Origin: an uncultured Bacteroidales bacterium
Lineage (GTDB): Bacteria > Bacteroidota > Bacteroidia > Bacteroidales > Paludibacteraceae
DNA length: 64,000 nt
Reading direction: 5' to 3'
Assembly: GCA_946414805.1 (NCBI GenBank)
Contig: CAMKPZ010000003.1
Span: 124,001 to 188,000, forward strand
How positions within the stretch are numbered: position 1 is the first letter of the stretch; every line of letters starts with the position of its first letter. Positions 43,936 to 51,706 of this stretch are shown piece by piece. The translations under genes and the position numbers were made by a program. The notes under the pieces were generated by a model. The model saw nothing but the letters and a program-made list of their open reading frames with translations. It did not search any database and had not been told where the DNA came from.

Positions 43936-44027
43936 TTTGTCGATAAACGCCTTTTATTATTATACGGTTTCGAGTGCTTTAGGTCGGGCACAATTACCGG
44001 TACATTGGAGCCATGATATAGTTTCAT
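43932..44027 (-). pseudogene. Truncated DUF3990 gene
   Basis: A 31-codon frame beginning MKLYHGSNVPVIVPDLKHSK, the conserved N-terminus of DUF3990 proteins (which run on for well over 100 residues and look like ADP-ribosyltransferase relatives). After about residue 24 the similarity stops and the frame ends at a TGA that overlaps the rhuM ATG. It starts by ATGA overlap with DUF3791, its usual partner. This looks like a gene cut by replacement with rhuM. Confidence 0.65.
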
Positions 44028-44254
44028 TTCAAACCTCCTCCGTTATGCGCACAGACTTGTGCCAGTGCCTCAACCGTATCAGGGAATGATTGCGTGTGCA
44101 GGATACCATAGTGTCGTTGCAGATGTTCCATTCCTTTATAACGTTTCATATACGCGTACGCCTGACGCGGCTCCACGCCAAAACGGTTTGCAAACTCACT
44201 CACAAGTGCGATTGTGTAACCGATAATATTTCTCTCTTCACGAGCCATAATCAT
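44024..44254 (-). CDS. DUF3791 family protein
   Basis: A short protein of about 76 residues (ATG at 44254; 44248 is also possible) matching DUF3791: VSEFANRFGVEPRQAYAYMK and HLQRHYGILHTQSFPDTVEAL. DUF3791 normally precedes a DUF3990 gene, and the pair has the layout of a toxin-antitoxin-like or effector module, though that is inference. Here the partner is truncated. It has its own promoter at 44277-44307. Confidence 0.78.
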   Translation of the reverse strand: MIMAREERNIIGYTIALVSEFANRFGVEPRQAYAYMKRYKGMEHLQRHYGILHTQSFPDTVEALAQVCAHNGGGLK

Positions 44255-44276
44255 TAAGCTTTGCAACTTTTGGCTG

Positions 44277-44307
44277 CAAAGTTACACAAAAAAAATGACA
44301 TACGCAA
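44277..44307 (-). promoter_or_regulatory. DUF3791 promoter
   Basis: Minus-strand -33 TTGCGTATGTC, 17-bp spacer, -7 TAACTTTGCA (44284-44277). Confidence 0.75.
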
Positions 44308-44357
44308 ATTTGTATGCCATTTTCTTTGGGATTTTGTTATTTGGTTCAGTTTGCAGT

Positions 44358-44915
44358 TCAGTTCTTGACTACTTTGCAGGCGACGCCTTTGTAGCCGGCG
44401 ACATAGACCATATAGACATCGGAAGGAAGGGAACGCATACTGAAATGGGTGTTGGAACGGCCGACCATCTTGCCGGACGCGTCATAGATGGCTATTTTCT
44501 TGTGCTCGGAGTTGACGATTTCTCTACCGTTGAAAGAGACAGGGCTGCCGTTAGCGGAGATGATCGGAGCCGCGGTAGTTGTGCCGCCGGGCATCACCTG
44601 CACTTTGTTACGCGCTGTGTCGCCGGTAATAATGAAGACGGTGGAGTCCTTGCGCATTGTAGGAACGGTCTTGATAGTGCTCTCCGTACGGTCGTACCAC
44701 GGCGCAGTAGGAGTGCTCTGACCGCCTTCCGCCTGCTCTATATGCGTCACCATACTGCGACCCACGGGGGACACTACGGCATAATTGCGGAACTCGTCCT
44801 CCGGCGCGTGCCTCGGCAGCCATTCGGGCATACATGTTTTTTGTGAGATATGCAAGTTTTGTGACATAAAAAAACAAAGGCCGGCTTCACAGTCGCACCT
44901 TTGCTCCGTTCCCAC
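44358..44915 (-). pseudogene. Remnant of a T9SS-secreted protein (C-terminal part)
   Basis: The open frame ends in a typical T9SS type-A sorting domain (KKIAIYDASGKMVGRSNTHF, then VYMVYVAGYKGVACKVVKN), preceded by a low-complexity linker. There is no signal peptide, which a T9SS substrate needs. The 5' part of the frame runs through a terminator (44868-44903) and a promoter-like -33 element (44845-44855) whose -7 box has been replaced by TATGCCCG. This looks like a deletion that fused the middle of a surface-protein gene to a foreign promoter fragment. The only internal starts are at 44831 and 44867. Confidence 0.6.
44868..44903 (-). terminator. Terminator of the PepSY-like gene
   Basis: On the minus strand CAAAGG pairs with CCTTTG and seven T follow (44874-44868). 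It lies 120 bp past the stop at 45023. Confidence 0.5.
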
Positions 44916-45022
44916 AGAGGGAACTATCTACTTACTCACTTGGATATTTATATAGCGCTTCCCAGCGCTTCCTATGGCATAAGTAAAGTAATAGTAGTTC
45001 GGAAGGTCAAAATAAGACGGCT

Positions 45023-45457
45023 TTAGTCGTCAATCCGGACGAATTCGTATTTTTTGTTGAATTCCAGATCCAGACCGTTGTTCAGTTCGGCTTTCCAGCG
45101 GCGGTCGTCTCTGCCCCACTCCGTAATGAAGGTGTTGGGGAAGTTGGCGGCTACATACGAACGCACGGCTTCCGGAATGAGGGCTTCTGGAACAGCCTTG
45201 GTGCCGCAGTCGATTTTGGTCAGTGCGCCGTCTTTGTCGAACTCCACTTTGGTGCCGTCGTTCAGACGCACTTCGTAGTCCGTACTCAGGAGTTCGCGGT
45301 CCATCATTACCACGGACACATCGGCTTTGGCGAAATGCGCCTCAATCAGCCGTTGCGCCTGAAGCGGCATTTCAAGATAAGGGATAACTTTTTCACCGGA
45401 ACAAGCCGTGAAACATGTGGTCAGCACAAGGAGTGCAGATAAAAGGGTCTTTTTCAT
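45023..45457 (-). CDS. PepSY-like lipoprotein
   Basis: A 144-residue protein with a lipobox (TCFTAC, Cys about residue 19) and two PepSY-like (DUF2874) repeats, seen as STDYEVRLNDGTKVEFDKDG and RRWKAELNNGLDLEFNKK. Such proteins are exported and small; their function is unclear. It follows the Na+/Pi transporter gene by 37 bp, across a tandem repeat, and may be co-transcribed. Confidence 0.82.
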   Translation of the reverse strand: MKKTLLSALLVLTTCFTACSGEKVIPYLEMPLQAQRLIEAHFAKADVSVVMMDRELLSTDYEVRLNDGTKVEFDKDGALTKIDCGTKAVPEALIPEAVRSYVAANFPNTFITEWGRDDRRWKAELNNGLDLEFNKKYEFVRIDD

Positions 45458-45460
45458 AGA

Positions 45461-45492
45461 TGTTAAAATGTTAAATTGTTAAACTGTTAAAT
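45461..45492. repeat. 8-bp tandem repeat TGTTAAA(A/T/C), four units
   Basis: TGTTAAAA, TGTTAAAT, TGTTAAAC and TGTTAAAT in perfect register between the transporter and PepSY-like genes. Confidence 0.9.
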
Positions 45493-45494
45493 GG

Positions 45495-47171
45495 TTATTG
45501 CAGGTCACGAATGGTTTTCGCCACGTTGATAAGGTGGTCGGCAACACGTTCGGAGTTCTGGGCAAGGGAGATATATTCGGTTCCGGCTTGCGGTTTGCAG
45601 ATACCCAAAGCGAGGCGCTGGATATGATTGCGCTCCATCTCGTCGGTCAGTTGGTCCACCTCGTCCTCAATCTGGTTGGCAAGCCCGAGGGCGGTCATGT
45701 CCATCTTATGGTACGCCTGCATCGCAGCGTCATAGAGACGGCTGATGAGGGTATTCATCTGGTCGATCTCCTTGAGCGCGTAGTCGGAGAAGCGCACCTC
45801 CTGCTGGCGGAGGCTGTCGGCGTACTCGATGATGTTCTTGGCGTAGTCGCCGATGCGCTCCAGGTCACTGACCGTGCGGATGGTGGAGACGAGGTATTGG
45901 TGGTCGAACTCGCTGAGTTGGTTGTTGGAGAGGAGCAGGGCATAATGAACCAGTTCGCGGTTGAGGTAGTTGAGTTGGTCCTCCGTCCGGTTGAACTCGT
46001 CACGCTCGGAATCGTCTAACGCCGTAACATTATGGATGGAGCGTTGGTAGTTTTGGAGCGCCAGTTTAGCCATGTTCTCCACTTCGGCTTTGAGCTGACG
46101 GATAGCCACTACGGGTGTGCGCAACATCTGCGGGTCAAGGAAATAGAGATGCGGCTCGTTGGTATCTTTCGCCGGTTGGTCTTTTATGATACGGCAGGCG
46201 AGGTTAACCAGCGCGTTGGTCAGCGGCAGAGCTACCAACATGGTAGTGACATTAAAGACGGTATGGAACATCGCCAGCTGCAGCTGCGGAGCGGAGGGGA
46301 AGAGATGCTCAAAGATAGTGCCGAAGGACCAGACGCCGGCGGTAACGAGACTGAGCGCCAAGGCTGCGCAGAGGAACAAGACGACACCCAAGACATTGAA
46401 AAGCAGGTGGATCATCGCCGTCCGTTTGGCAGCTACGCCGCTGGTCATACCGGCGATGATGGCTACCACGCACGAACCGATGTTACTTCCCATCGTGAGG
46501 TAGATACCCTGGTCCAGCGCAATAAGCCCCGTAACGACCATCGTAATCGCAATAGACGTCATGACGGACGAGGACTGGATGATAGCGGTAATAATGGTTC
46601 CTAAAAGCACCAATAACAGCGGGTTGCGTATAGAAGCGAGGAACAGTTTGACGGAGTCGAGCGCCGCGAACTCGTCCATGGCATTCGCCATCATACTCAG
46701 ACCGACGAAGAGCATTCCGAAGCCCGTCAAAATACCGCCTGTCTTTTTCCATGCGTCGCTTTTGGCGAAAAGCATCATAAAGGCTCCAATGCCCGCAAAA
46801 GCGGCGAAAAGGACGGTGGTGGAGAGGCTGTTGGAGCCGGAGAGGCCGAGTGCCACTAACTGAGCAGTGACAGTCGTACCGATGTTGGCACCATAAATGA
46901 TGGTGGCGGCTTGCGTGAGCGACATGATTCCCACGTTCACAAAACCGATGACCATGACCGTCACGGCTCCGCTGGATTGGATAGCCGCCGTGCCGAGCGT
47001 ACCGATGCCGACACCGATGAGTTTGTTGTTGCCGGTGTGCGAGAAGAGTTGTTTGAGCCGCCGCGAAGCCGCCGACTCCAAGTTACTACTCATCATTGTG
47101 CAGGCGACGAGGAACACTCCGATACCTGCCATGAGAGTCAGGATAGCTGTTAAGATAGAAATAAAATCCAT
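45495..47171 (-). CDS. Na+/phosphate cotransporter family protein with PhoU-like tail
   Basis: A 558-residue membrane protein of the NptA/YjbB type. The two inverted repeat halves carry the Gln-Ser-Ser motifs AAIQSSGAVTVMVIGF and AIIQSSSVMTSIAITMV. The last ~200 residues are soluble and helical like PhoU (TVSDLERIGDYAKNIIEYAD, NSERVADHLINVAK). It exports or imports phosphate coupled to Na+. The sequence just upstream of the ATG is a low-complexity repeat (47176-47213). Confidence 0.9.
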   Translation of the reverse strand: MDFISILTAILTLMAGIGVFLVACTMMSSNLESAASRRLKQLFSHTGNNKLIGVGIGTLGTAAIQSSGAVTVMVIGFVNVGIMSLTQAATIIYGANIGTTVTAQLVALGLSGSNSLSTTVLFAAFAGIGAFMMLFAKSDAWKKTGGILTGFGMLFVGLSMMANAMDEFAALDSVKLFLASIRNPLLLVLLGTIITAIIQSSSVMTSIAITMVVTGLIALDQGIYLTMGSNIGSCVVAIIAGMTSGVAAKRTAMIHLLFNVLGVVLFLCAALALSLVTAGVWSFGTIFEHLFPSAPQLQLAMFHTVFNVTTMLVALPLTNALVNLACRIIKDQPAKDTNEPHLYFLDPQMLRTPVVAIRQLKAEVENMAKLALQNYQRSIHNVTALDDSERDEFNRTEDQLNYLNRELVHYALLLSNNQLSEFDHQYLVSTIRTVSDLERIGDYAKNIIEYADSLRQQEVRFSDYALKEIDQMNTLISRLYDAAMQAYHKMDMTALGLANQIEDEVDQLTDEMERNHIQRLALGICKPQAGTEYISLAQNSERVADHLINVAKTIRDLQ

Positions 47172-47175
47172 TGGT

Positions 47176-47213
47176 TCATTTATTTATTTTCGCATTTTCT
47201 TATTTTCGCATTT
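47176..47213. repeat. AAATGCGAAAATAAG-type repeat before the phosphate transporter
   Basis: Minus-strand units AAATGCGAAAATAAG and AAAATGCGAAAATAAA. Same family as 28505-28559 and 29311-29349. Confidence 0.8.
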
Positions 47214-47217
47214 ATAA

Positions 47218-47252
47218 TAAAAACGGTACAAACTCCAATGAGTTTATACCGT
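47218..47252 (-). terminator. Terminator of the 116-residue gene
   Basis: ACGGTACAAACTC (47223-47235) pairs with GAGTTTATACCGT (47240-47252), one mismatch, loop CAAT; TTTTTATTA follows on the minus strand. Confidence 0.75.
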
Positions 47253-47257
47253 ATAAT

Positions 47258-47608
47258 TTATGTCTGGGCATAGTTATAGCATGCAAGTGCTTTTCGCGGG
47301 GCATAACGACGCACCAAGCCGAGCCGCTGCTTGTCGGAAATAAAAGGAGCGGAGCCTACCCCCTGCCTTTCTGTAAAAGGAAGAGAGATATACATTACGG
47401 ACAGACCGCCGGCATATACAGGCTGACTGCTCAGATCCAACTCATCCCACTCATAGTCCTCCGTCTCCAGTTCCACGCAACTCTCGATGCGCAGGTCCTC
47501 CGCAATACGTCGGCTATCGCTGTATTCATCCATCGCCAGAGCCATAGCAAACAGGCTCATCAAAAGGATGAGTACCATCGGGGCATATTTGCGAATAATC
47601 TGAAACAT
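47258..47608 (-). CDS. Hypothetical exported or membrane-anchored protein
   Basis: A 116-residue protein that I do not recognise. Residues 8-26 form a hydrophobic segment (APMVLILLMSLFAMALAM), either a signal or an anchor. The rest is acidic then Tyr/Arg-rich (ETEDYEWDELDLSSQPVYAG). It is a single-gene unit with its own promoter and terminator. The ATG at 47608 lies only four bases after the -7 box, so the mRNA would be leaderless; an in-frame ATG at 47578 is the alternative. Confidence 0.65.
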   Translation of the reverse strand: MFQIIRKYAPMVLILLMSLFAMALAMDEYSDSRRIAEDLRIESCVELETEDYEWDELDLSSQPVYAGGLSVMYISLPFTERQGVGSAPFISDKQRLGLVRRYAPRKALACYNYAQT

Positions 47609-47612
47609 GGTG

Positions 47613-47643
47613 CAAAGGTACTACATTTTTACGACATATGCAA
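47613..47643 (-). promoter_or_regulatory. Promoter of the 116-residue gene
   Basis: Minus-strand -33 TTGCATATGTC, 17-bp spacer, -7 TACCTTTGCA (47620-47613). Confidence 0.8.
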
Positions 47644-47687
47644 ATTTTTCGCCATTTTATTTTTGCCCGCAGGTCGGTTTAGCCTAT

Positions 47688-48575
47688 TTAGTCTATTTGC
47701 TGCTTTTGTGCAGATTTGGTGATGGTCTCGTGGTAGAAATAATTGACCACCACCGGTGGTTCGCCATGTTTGGCACGCACACTGTCATCATTACGCACAT
47801 AAGGCAGATTCTCCGTCTCGCAGAAGGTGCGCAACTGACCGTCCAACTCTGTCCAGTACGTGCGGTCTCTTTTTGAGTATATCTGGCGATACAAAGCATC
47901 CAATTCCGGGTGGTGTTCGTGCACCCAGTTGAGGATGCGTCCGCGGTAATCGCCGCGCAGGTTGAGGTTCTCCAGCCAGACGAGGTTACAGAAATCCCTG
48001 GTACGGCGGATTATTGCCTCCACATCCGTGATACCCGGGAAAATGGGGGAAATGAAACAAGTGGTCTGCACGCCTGCCTCGTAGAACCGGCGCATCGCTT
48101 CAATACGGCGGTCAATACTCACGGCCCTGTCCATGGAGCGTTGGAAAGTGTTGTCAAGTGTGTTGATTGACCACGATACACGCGCATTGGGAAAGGTCTT
48201 TATTAAATCCAAGTCACGCAGTACAAGGTCGGACTTGGTGGCAATAGAAAGCGACACTCCGCTCCCCTGCAACTGCTCCAAAATAGCACGTGTCCGCTTG
48301 TACTTAGCCTCCTGAGGGATATATGGGTCTGTGACAGAGGAGAGAAACATCTCTTTGCCGCAATACCGCTTACTTTCGCTAATCGGTTTCCACATCTTCA
48401 CATCCACAAACTCCCCCCATGGTTCAGGGTGGTTTGTGAAACGCTTCATGAACGAGGCATAGCAATACTTGCAGGCGTGCGTACAGCCCACATACGGATT
48501 GACCGAATAGTCCGATACTGGCAGGTTCGACTTGGTCATTACCGTCTTGACATCAATCTCTTTTACCTGAATCAT
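47688..48575 (-). CDS. SPL-family radical SAM protein
   Basis: A 295-residue radical SAM protein with the cluster motif CTHACKYCYA (CxxxCxxC) after YSVNPYVG, typical of the spore-photoproduct-lyase-like family. Later blocks ATKSDLVLRDLDLIK and FISPIFPGITDVEAI fit the barrel. The natural substrate of these non-spore homologues is unknown. The ATG at 48575 overlaps the NTF2-like stop as ATGA, making it the last gene of the adenylation-enzyme operon. Confidence 0.85.
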   Translation of the reverse strand: MIQVKEIDVKTVMTKSNLPVSDYSVNPYVGCTHACKYCYASFMKRFTNHPEPWGEFVDVKMWKPISESKRYCGKEMFLSSVTDPYIPQEAKYKRTRAILEQLQGSGVSLSIATKSDLVLRDLDLIKTFPNARVSWSINTLDNTFQRSMDRAVSIDRRIEAMRRFYEAGVQTTCFISPIFPGITDVEAIIRRTRDFCNLVWLENLNLRGDYRGRILNWVHEHHPELDALYRQIYSKRDRTYWTELDGQLRTFCETENLPYVRNDDSVRAKHGEPPVVVNYFYHETITKSAQKQQID

Positions 48576-49036
48576 AGTACGGATAAATCTTTTTTCCACA
48601 TCTCTTGCAGGCGGGGAAGGCTTTCTAAATCAAAGTCGTTACGCAACGACAGGTGTCCGTGCGTAAGCAACCATCTACCATCAGTCTTGCGGAAGATGAG
48701 TGATATATTCCACGACAAAAACAATTTCTCATTCCCCCTCTCATCCGCTTTAAACGTAGTGAAACCAAACACGAGGAGGACTTCGTTTTCATTCATTACC
48801 CGTGCCGTTTCATTGTGGTATTCCTGCCTTACAATACCTGTAGGACCTTCTGGCATAATACGCTTGAAGTGTGCGCTTACTGCTTCACGTCCATAGAGGA
48901 ACTGCTTTGCAAGCGGGTCAACGTAGGTAACATCTTCTGCCAACGCATCAATGTATCCATTGGGGTCTCCGCAGCTCCAACGCCATTGGATTTGCTGCTC
49001 AAAATCAATGAGGGTTTCAATCTCTTTCTGTGTCAT
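48572..49036 (-). CDS. NTF2-like (SnoaL/DUF4440-type) protein
   Basis: A 154-residue protein with the cone-shaped NTF2 fold pattern: an N-terminal helix (IETLIDFEQQIQWRWSCGD), a second helix pair with YGREAVSAHF, and strands ending RKTDGRWLLTHGHLS. Such proteins bind or transform small molecules. No catalytic residues can be named with confidence. It sits between an esterase-like and a radical SAM gene. Confidence 0.78.
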   Translation of the reverse strand: MTQKEIETLIDFEQQIQWRWSCGDPNGYIDALAEDVTYVDPLAKQFLYGREAVSAHFKRIMPEGPTGIVRQEYHNETARVMNENEVLLVFGFTTFKADERGNEKLFLSWNISLIFRKTDGRWLLTHGHLSLRNDFDLESLPRLQEMWKKDLSVL

Positions 49037-49048
49037 AATTACTGTATT

Positions 49049-49744
49049 TTAATTTGTTATCTTATTTATTATCTTATTTATACACCACGTAAAGCCTTTG
49101 GCTGTGCGGATGGCTCCATCGGCGAAATGATTGCCGGGGTTCCATTCGAGCGTGCATCTGGCGGTACCGAGTTGCTCTGTCAGACGCGCATGTTCCGCAC
49201 GGACATTGTTGCCCACCTGCGCGACCGCCCTGTCGCGTGTGAACTCTTCGCGGTCGCCGAGACTGAGGTACACGTACTGCGTGCGGACAGGGTGCGCGGC
49301 GGAATACTCCGCCCAATTGGCAATCCATAGTGATGGTGACATAGCGGCTACGGCGGTCAGTACATCCGTCTGCGAGGCTGCCCAGAGCGAGAACAATCCT
49401 CCTAAAGAATAACCGCCAAGCACAATAGGCAATGTACCATACTGCTTGCGCAAATACGGAATCAGTTCGTCCGTCAAGTAGAGCAAGGTCTCGCCTGCCA
49501 GTTCGCCGACAATCTTGCGTTTCGACACCTCGGGGTCGTGCCATGGTGTGAGTTCCGCTTCCCAGTCGCGAATGGCAAAAGCCGCCATGACAAAGGGCAC
49601 CGGCACCGCCTTGCGGATGAGTTCCACCTCTGTGTCAATCGAATTATGCTCGTGTCCTCCGAGCGTCTGAATGAGCAACACCTGCGGCTGCTCGTCGGTA
49701 TAAAGCAGGCATTCCCGCCCGCCTATTGTAGTCTGCTGTTTCAT
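49049..49744 (-). CDS. Alpha/beta-hydrolase, esterase family
   Basis: A 231-residue hydrolase with nucleophile elbow GGYSLGGL (Ser) and a downstream His in WNPGNHFADGA. The layout resembles the esterase-D or enterochelin-esterase-like group. In this operon it could release or hydrolyse an ester or thioester product, which is inference. Its start overlaps the GNAT gene's stop by four bases. Confidence 0.78.
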   Translation of the reverse strand: MKQQTTIGGRECLLYTDEQPQVLLIQTLGGHEHNSIDTEVELIRKAVPVPFVMAAFAIRDWEAELTPWHDPEVSKRKIVGELAGETLLYLTDELIPYLRKQYGTLPIVLGGYSLGGLFSLWAASQTDVLTAVAAMSPSLWIANWAEYSAAHPVRTQYVYLSLGDREEFTRDRAVAQVGNNVRAEHARLTEQLGTARCTLEWNPGNHFADGAIRTAKGFTWCINKIINKITN

Positions 49745-50202
49745 AAAATCATCATATCTTTCATTTCGTGGAAACCGAGTGAACGATAGAGCGGTCTTCC
49801 GGCTTCCGAAGTCTCCAAATAAATCTTTGTTGTTTGTTGTCCGAGTGCCACGCCGATGAGCCAGCGGACGATACGTTTGGCAAATCCCTTGCCGCGGTAT
49901 GCCGGACGCACATAGATATTCATCAAGTAGCCACAGCGTCCGTTGGGATTGTCAGGCGAAGGCATCTCGTTATGCAGGCAAACACCTCCGCAACCGATGA
50001 TTTCGCCATTACAATACGCCAGACATGCTATGTGCGTGCCGTCAGCCAAGGCGCGGTTGTAATAATCGCGGTTGGCTTGCCACAGCGCCGTCATGTCACT
50101 ATCTTCCGGCAGTGCAAAGACGCAATGCAGCACTTCCATGCGCCACGCCATGAGCAGGTCCAAGTCCGCGAGTGTCGCCTGACGAATAGAGAGATCAGTC
50201 AT
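49741..50202 (-). CDS. GNAT N-acetyltransferase
   Basis: A 153-residue GNAT protein. The acetyl-CoA-binding motif is seen in YVRPAYRGKGFAKRIVRWLI, and the C-terminal strand ETSEAGRPLYRSLGFHE closes the fold. Acceptor unknown. It overlaps the adenylation gene by eight bases and the esterase gene by four, so all three are translated together. Confidence 0.85.
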   Translation of the reverse strand: MTDLSIRQATLADLDLLMAWRMEVLHCVFALPEDSDMTALWQANRDYYNRALADGTHIACLAYCNGEIIGCGGVCLHNEMPSPDNPNGRCGYLMNIYVRPAYRGKGFAKRIVRWLIGVALGQQTTKIYLETSEAGRPLYRSLGFHEMKDMMIL

Positions 50203-51628
50203 ACAAGCAGCCCTCCTTTCTGACCTGCGGCAAGGCTTTGCGATCCACTTTGCCGTTCGGTGTCATCGGCATGCACTCCATCACCTTCCAAAACTCAGGC
50301 ATCATGAAGTTTGCCAACTGTTCCGCCGCGGCATGTTTGACGGTATCAAGGTTGAACCTCTCCGAACGGGGCACTATATATGCCACGAGGAATGTCATGC
50401 CGTCGCTGTCGGTCTGCGGAGTGACAACCGCGGTCTCCACCTGTGGCTGTTCGCAAAGGACATTCTCTACCTCCTCGCACTCCACGCGCTTGCCGTAGAT
50501 CATCACTTGCGTGTCCTTGCGATGCAGAAAAGCGATGTTGCCGTCCGGCAGCACATACCCGAGGTCGCCGCTTCGATAGACCCGCCTTCCGTCCGGCATC
50601 GTAGTAAAATGCACCTGTTCCGGCACAGGAGGCGTGTAGCCCAATGATATTCCGTTACCGAAAATACATATCTCGCCTGTCTCGCCGTCCGCTACGGGTT
50701 GCAAGTCCTCGTTTAGAATCTCTATTTGCACGCCTTTGACTGCCTTTCCGACAGGGAAAGTGCCATCCGCTAAAGGTTCTGCATCGTCACAGCGGTAATA
50801 GGATGCGCAGACGGTTGTCTCGCTTGGTCCGTACGTATTATATATCAGCACTCCTTGCGTGCGCAGGCGGTCAATATATCTCGCGCGGAGTACATCACCG
50901 CCACTGATAAGCAACCGCAGCGAACGGGGAATGCGGCCCAGTTTGTTCATCTCTAACAGCAGATACGGAAAACCACTCAGCATCGTCACGCCGTTGCGTT
51001 CGATGAAAGCCATCAGCCGTCCCATGTCATTTTTCGTCTCTTCGGAAGGGATGCAGAGTGTAGCGCCGCTAAGCAGTGTCGTGAATACTTCTTCCACGAA
51101 AATGTCAAACGAACAAACCGAATGTTGCAACATCCGGTCACCCGGCACAGGATGAAACTCGTTTTGGAACGCCGCCACATAATGTAGCACATTGGCGTTA
51201 GTGACCATCACCCCTTTCGGTTTGCCCGTTGTGCCGCTGGTATATAAGATGTATGCCAGATCGTCCACGCGTGCGGCGGGATTAGACTGAATCTGTATTC
51301 CGTCATCGGTAATCACAAAATCGCAATCCGCCATCATAAAGCGTTTCCGTTCAGTCGGAAAGGTCGGCTCTGCCGGCACATAGGCTGCACCCTGCCTCAA
51401 TACGGCTAAAATGGATGCTATCATCCTCACCGAATGATTCATCACTATCCCCACCCGGGCAGGTCCGGGGTATTCTCCTTCGTCAGTACGTTTAGGGAAA
51501 CCTGCTGCAATCTCTGCCGCCAAAATGTCCAACTCGCGGTAGGTCAACGCCTGCTCTTCGTCCATCACAGCCAATGCTTCCGGCTGTTTCGCCACTTGCT
51601 CTGCAAATGCACTAAAAATTGTCTTCAT
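50195..51628 (-). CDS. Stand-alone amino-acid adenylation enzyme
   Basis: A 477-residue member of the ANL superfamily. Core motifs appear in order: YILYTSGTTGKPKGV, the substrate-Asp region CSFDIFVEEVF, YNTYGPSETTVCAS, GEICIFGNG, YRSGDLGY and PNGKVDRKAL with the catalytic Lys. The Asp before IFVEEVF is the residue that holds an amino group, so an amino-acid substrate is likely. No carrier protein, condensation or thioesterase domain is attached. The ATG at 51628 follows the promoter at 51654-51686. It heads a five-gene operon. Confidence 0.88.
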   Translation of the reverse strand: MKTIFSAFAEQVAKQPEALAVMDEEQALTYRELDILAAEIAAGFPKRTDEGEYPGPARVGIVMNHSVRMIASILAVLRQGAAYVPAEPTFPTERKRFMMADCDFVITDDGIQIQSNPAARVDDLAYILYTSGTTGKPKGVMVTNANVLHYVAAFQNEFHPVPGDRMLQHSVCSFDIFVEEVFTTLLSGATLCIPSEETKNDMGRLMAFIERNGVTMLSGFPYLLLEMNKLGRIPRSLRLLISGGDVLRARYIDRLRTQGVLIYNTYGPSETTVCASYYRCDDAEPLADGTFPVGKAVKGVQIEILNEDLQPVADGETGEICIFGNGISLGYTPPVPEQVHFTTMPDGRRVYRSGDLGYVLPDGNIAFLHRKDTQVMIYGKRVECEEVENVLCEQPQVETAVVTPQTDSDGMTFLVAYIVPRSERFNLDTVKHAAAEQLANFMMPEFWKVMECMPMTPNGKVDRKALPQVRKEGCLYD

Positions 51629-51653
51629 ATTTACACTCGTTTGAAATCGAGTG

Positions 51654-51686
51654 CAAAGGTACTGCTTTTTTTGCAAACGGATGCAA
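51654..51686 (-). promoter_or_regulatory. Promoter of the adenylation-enzyme operon
   Basis: Minus-strand -33 TTGCATCC, 19-bp spacer and -7 TACCTTTGCA (51661-51654). It lies just after the AraC gene stop at 51707. Confidence 0.75.
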
Positions 51687-51706
51687 CACAAACCGCGCCG
51701 GAAATG

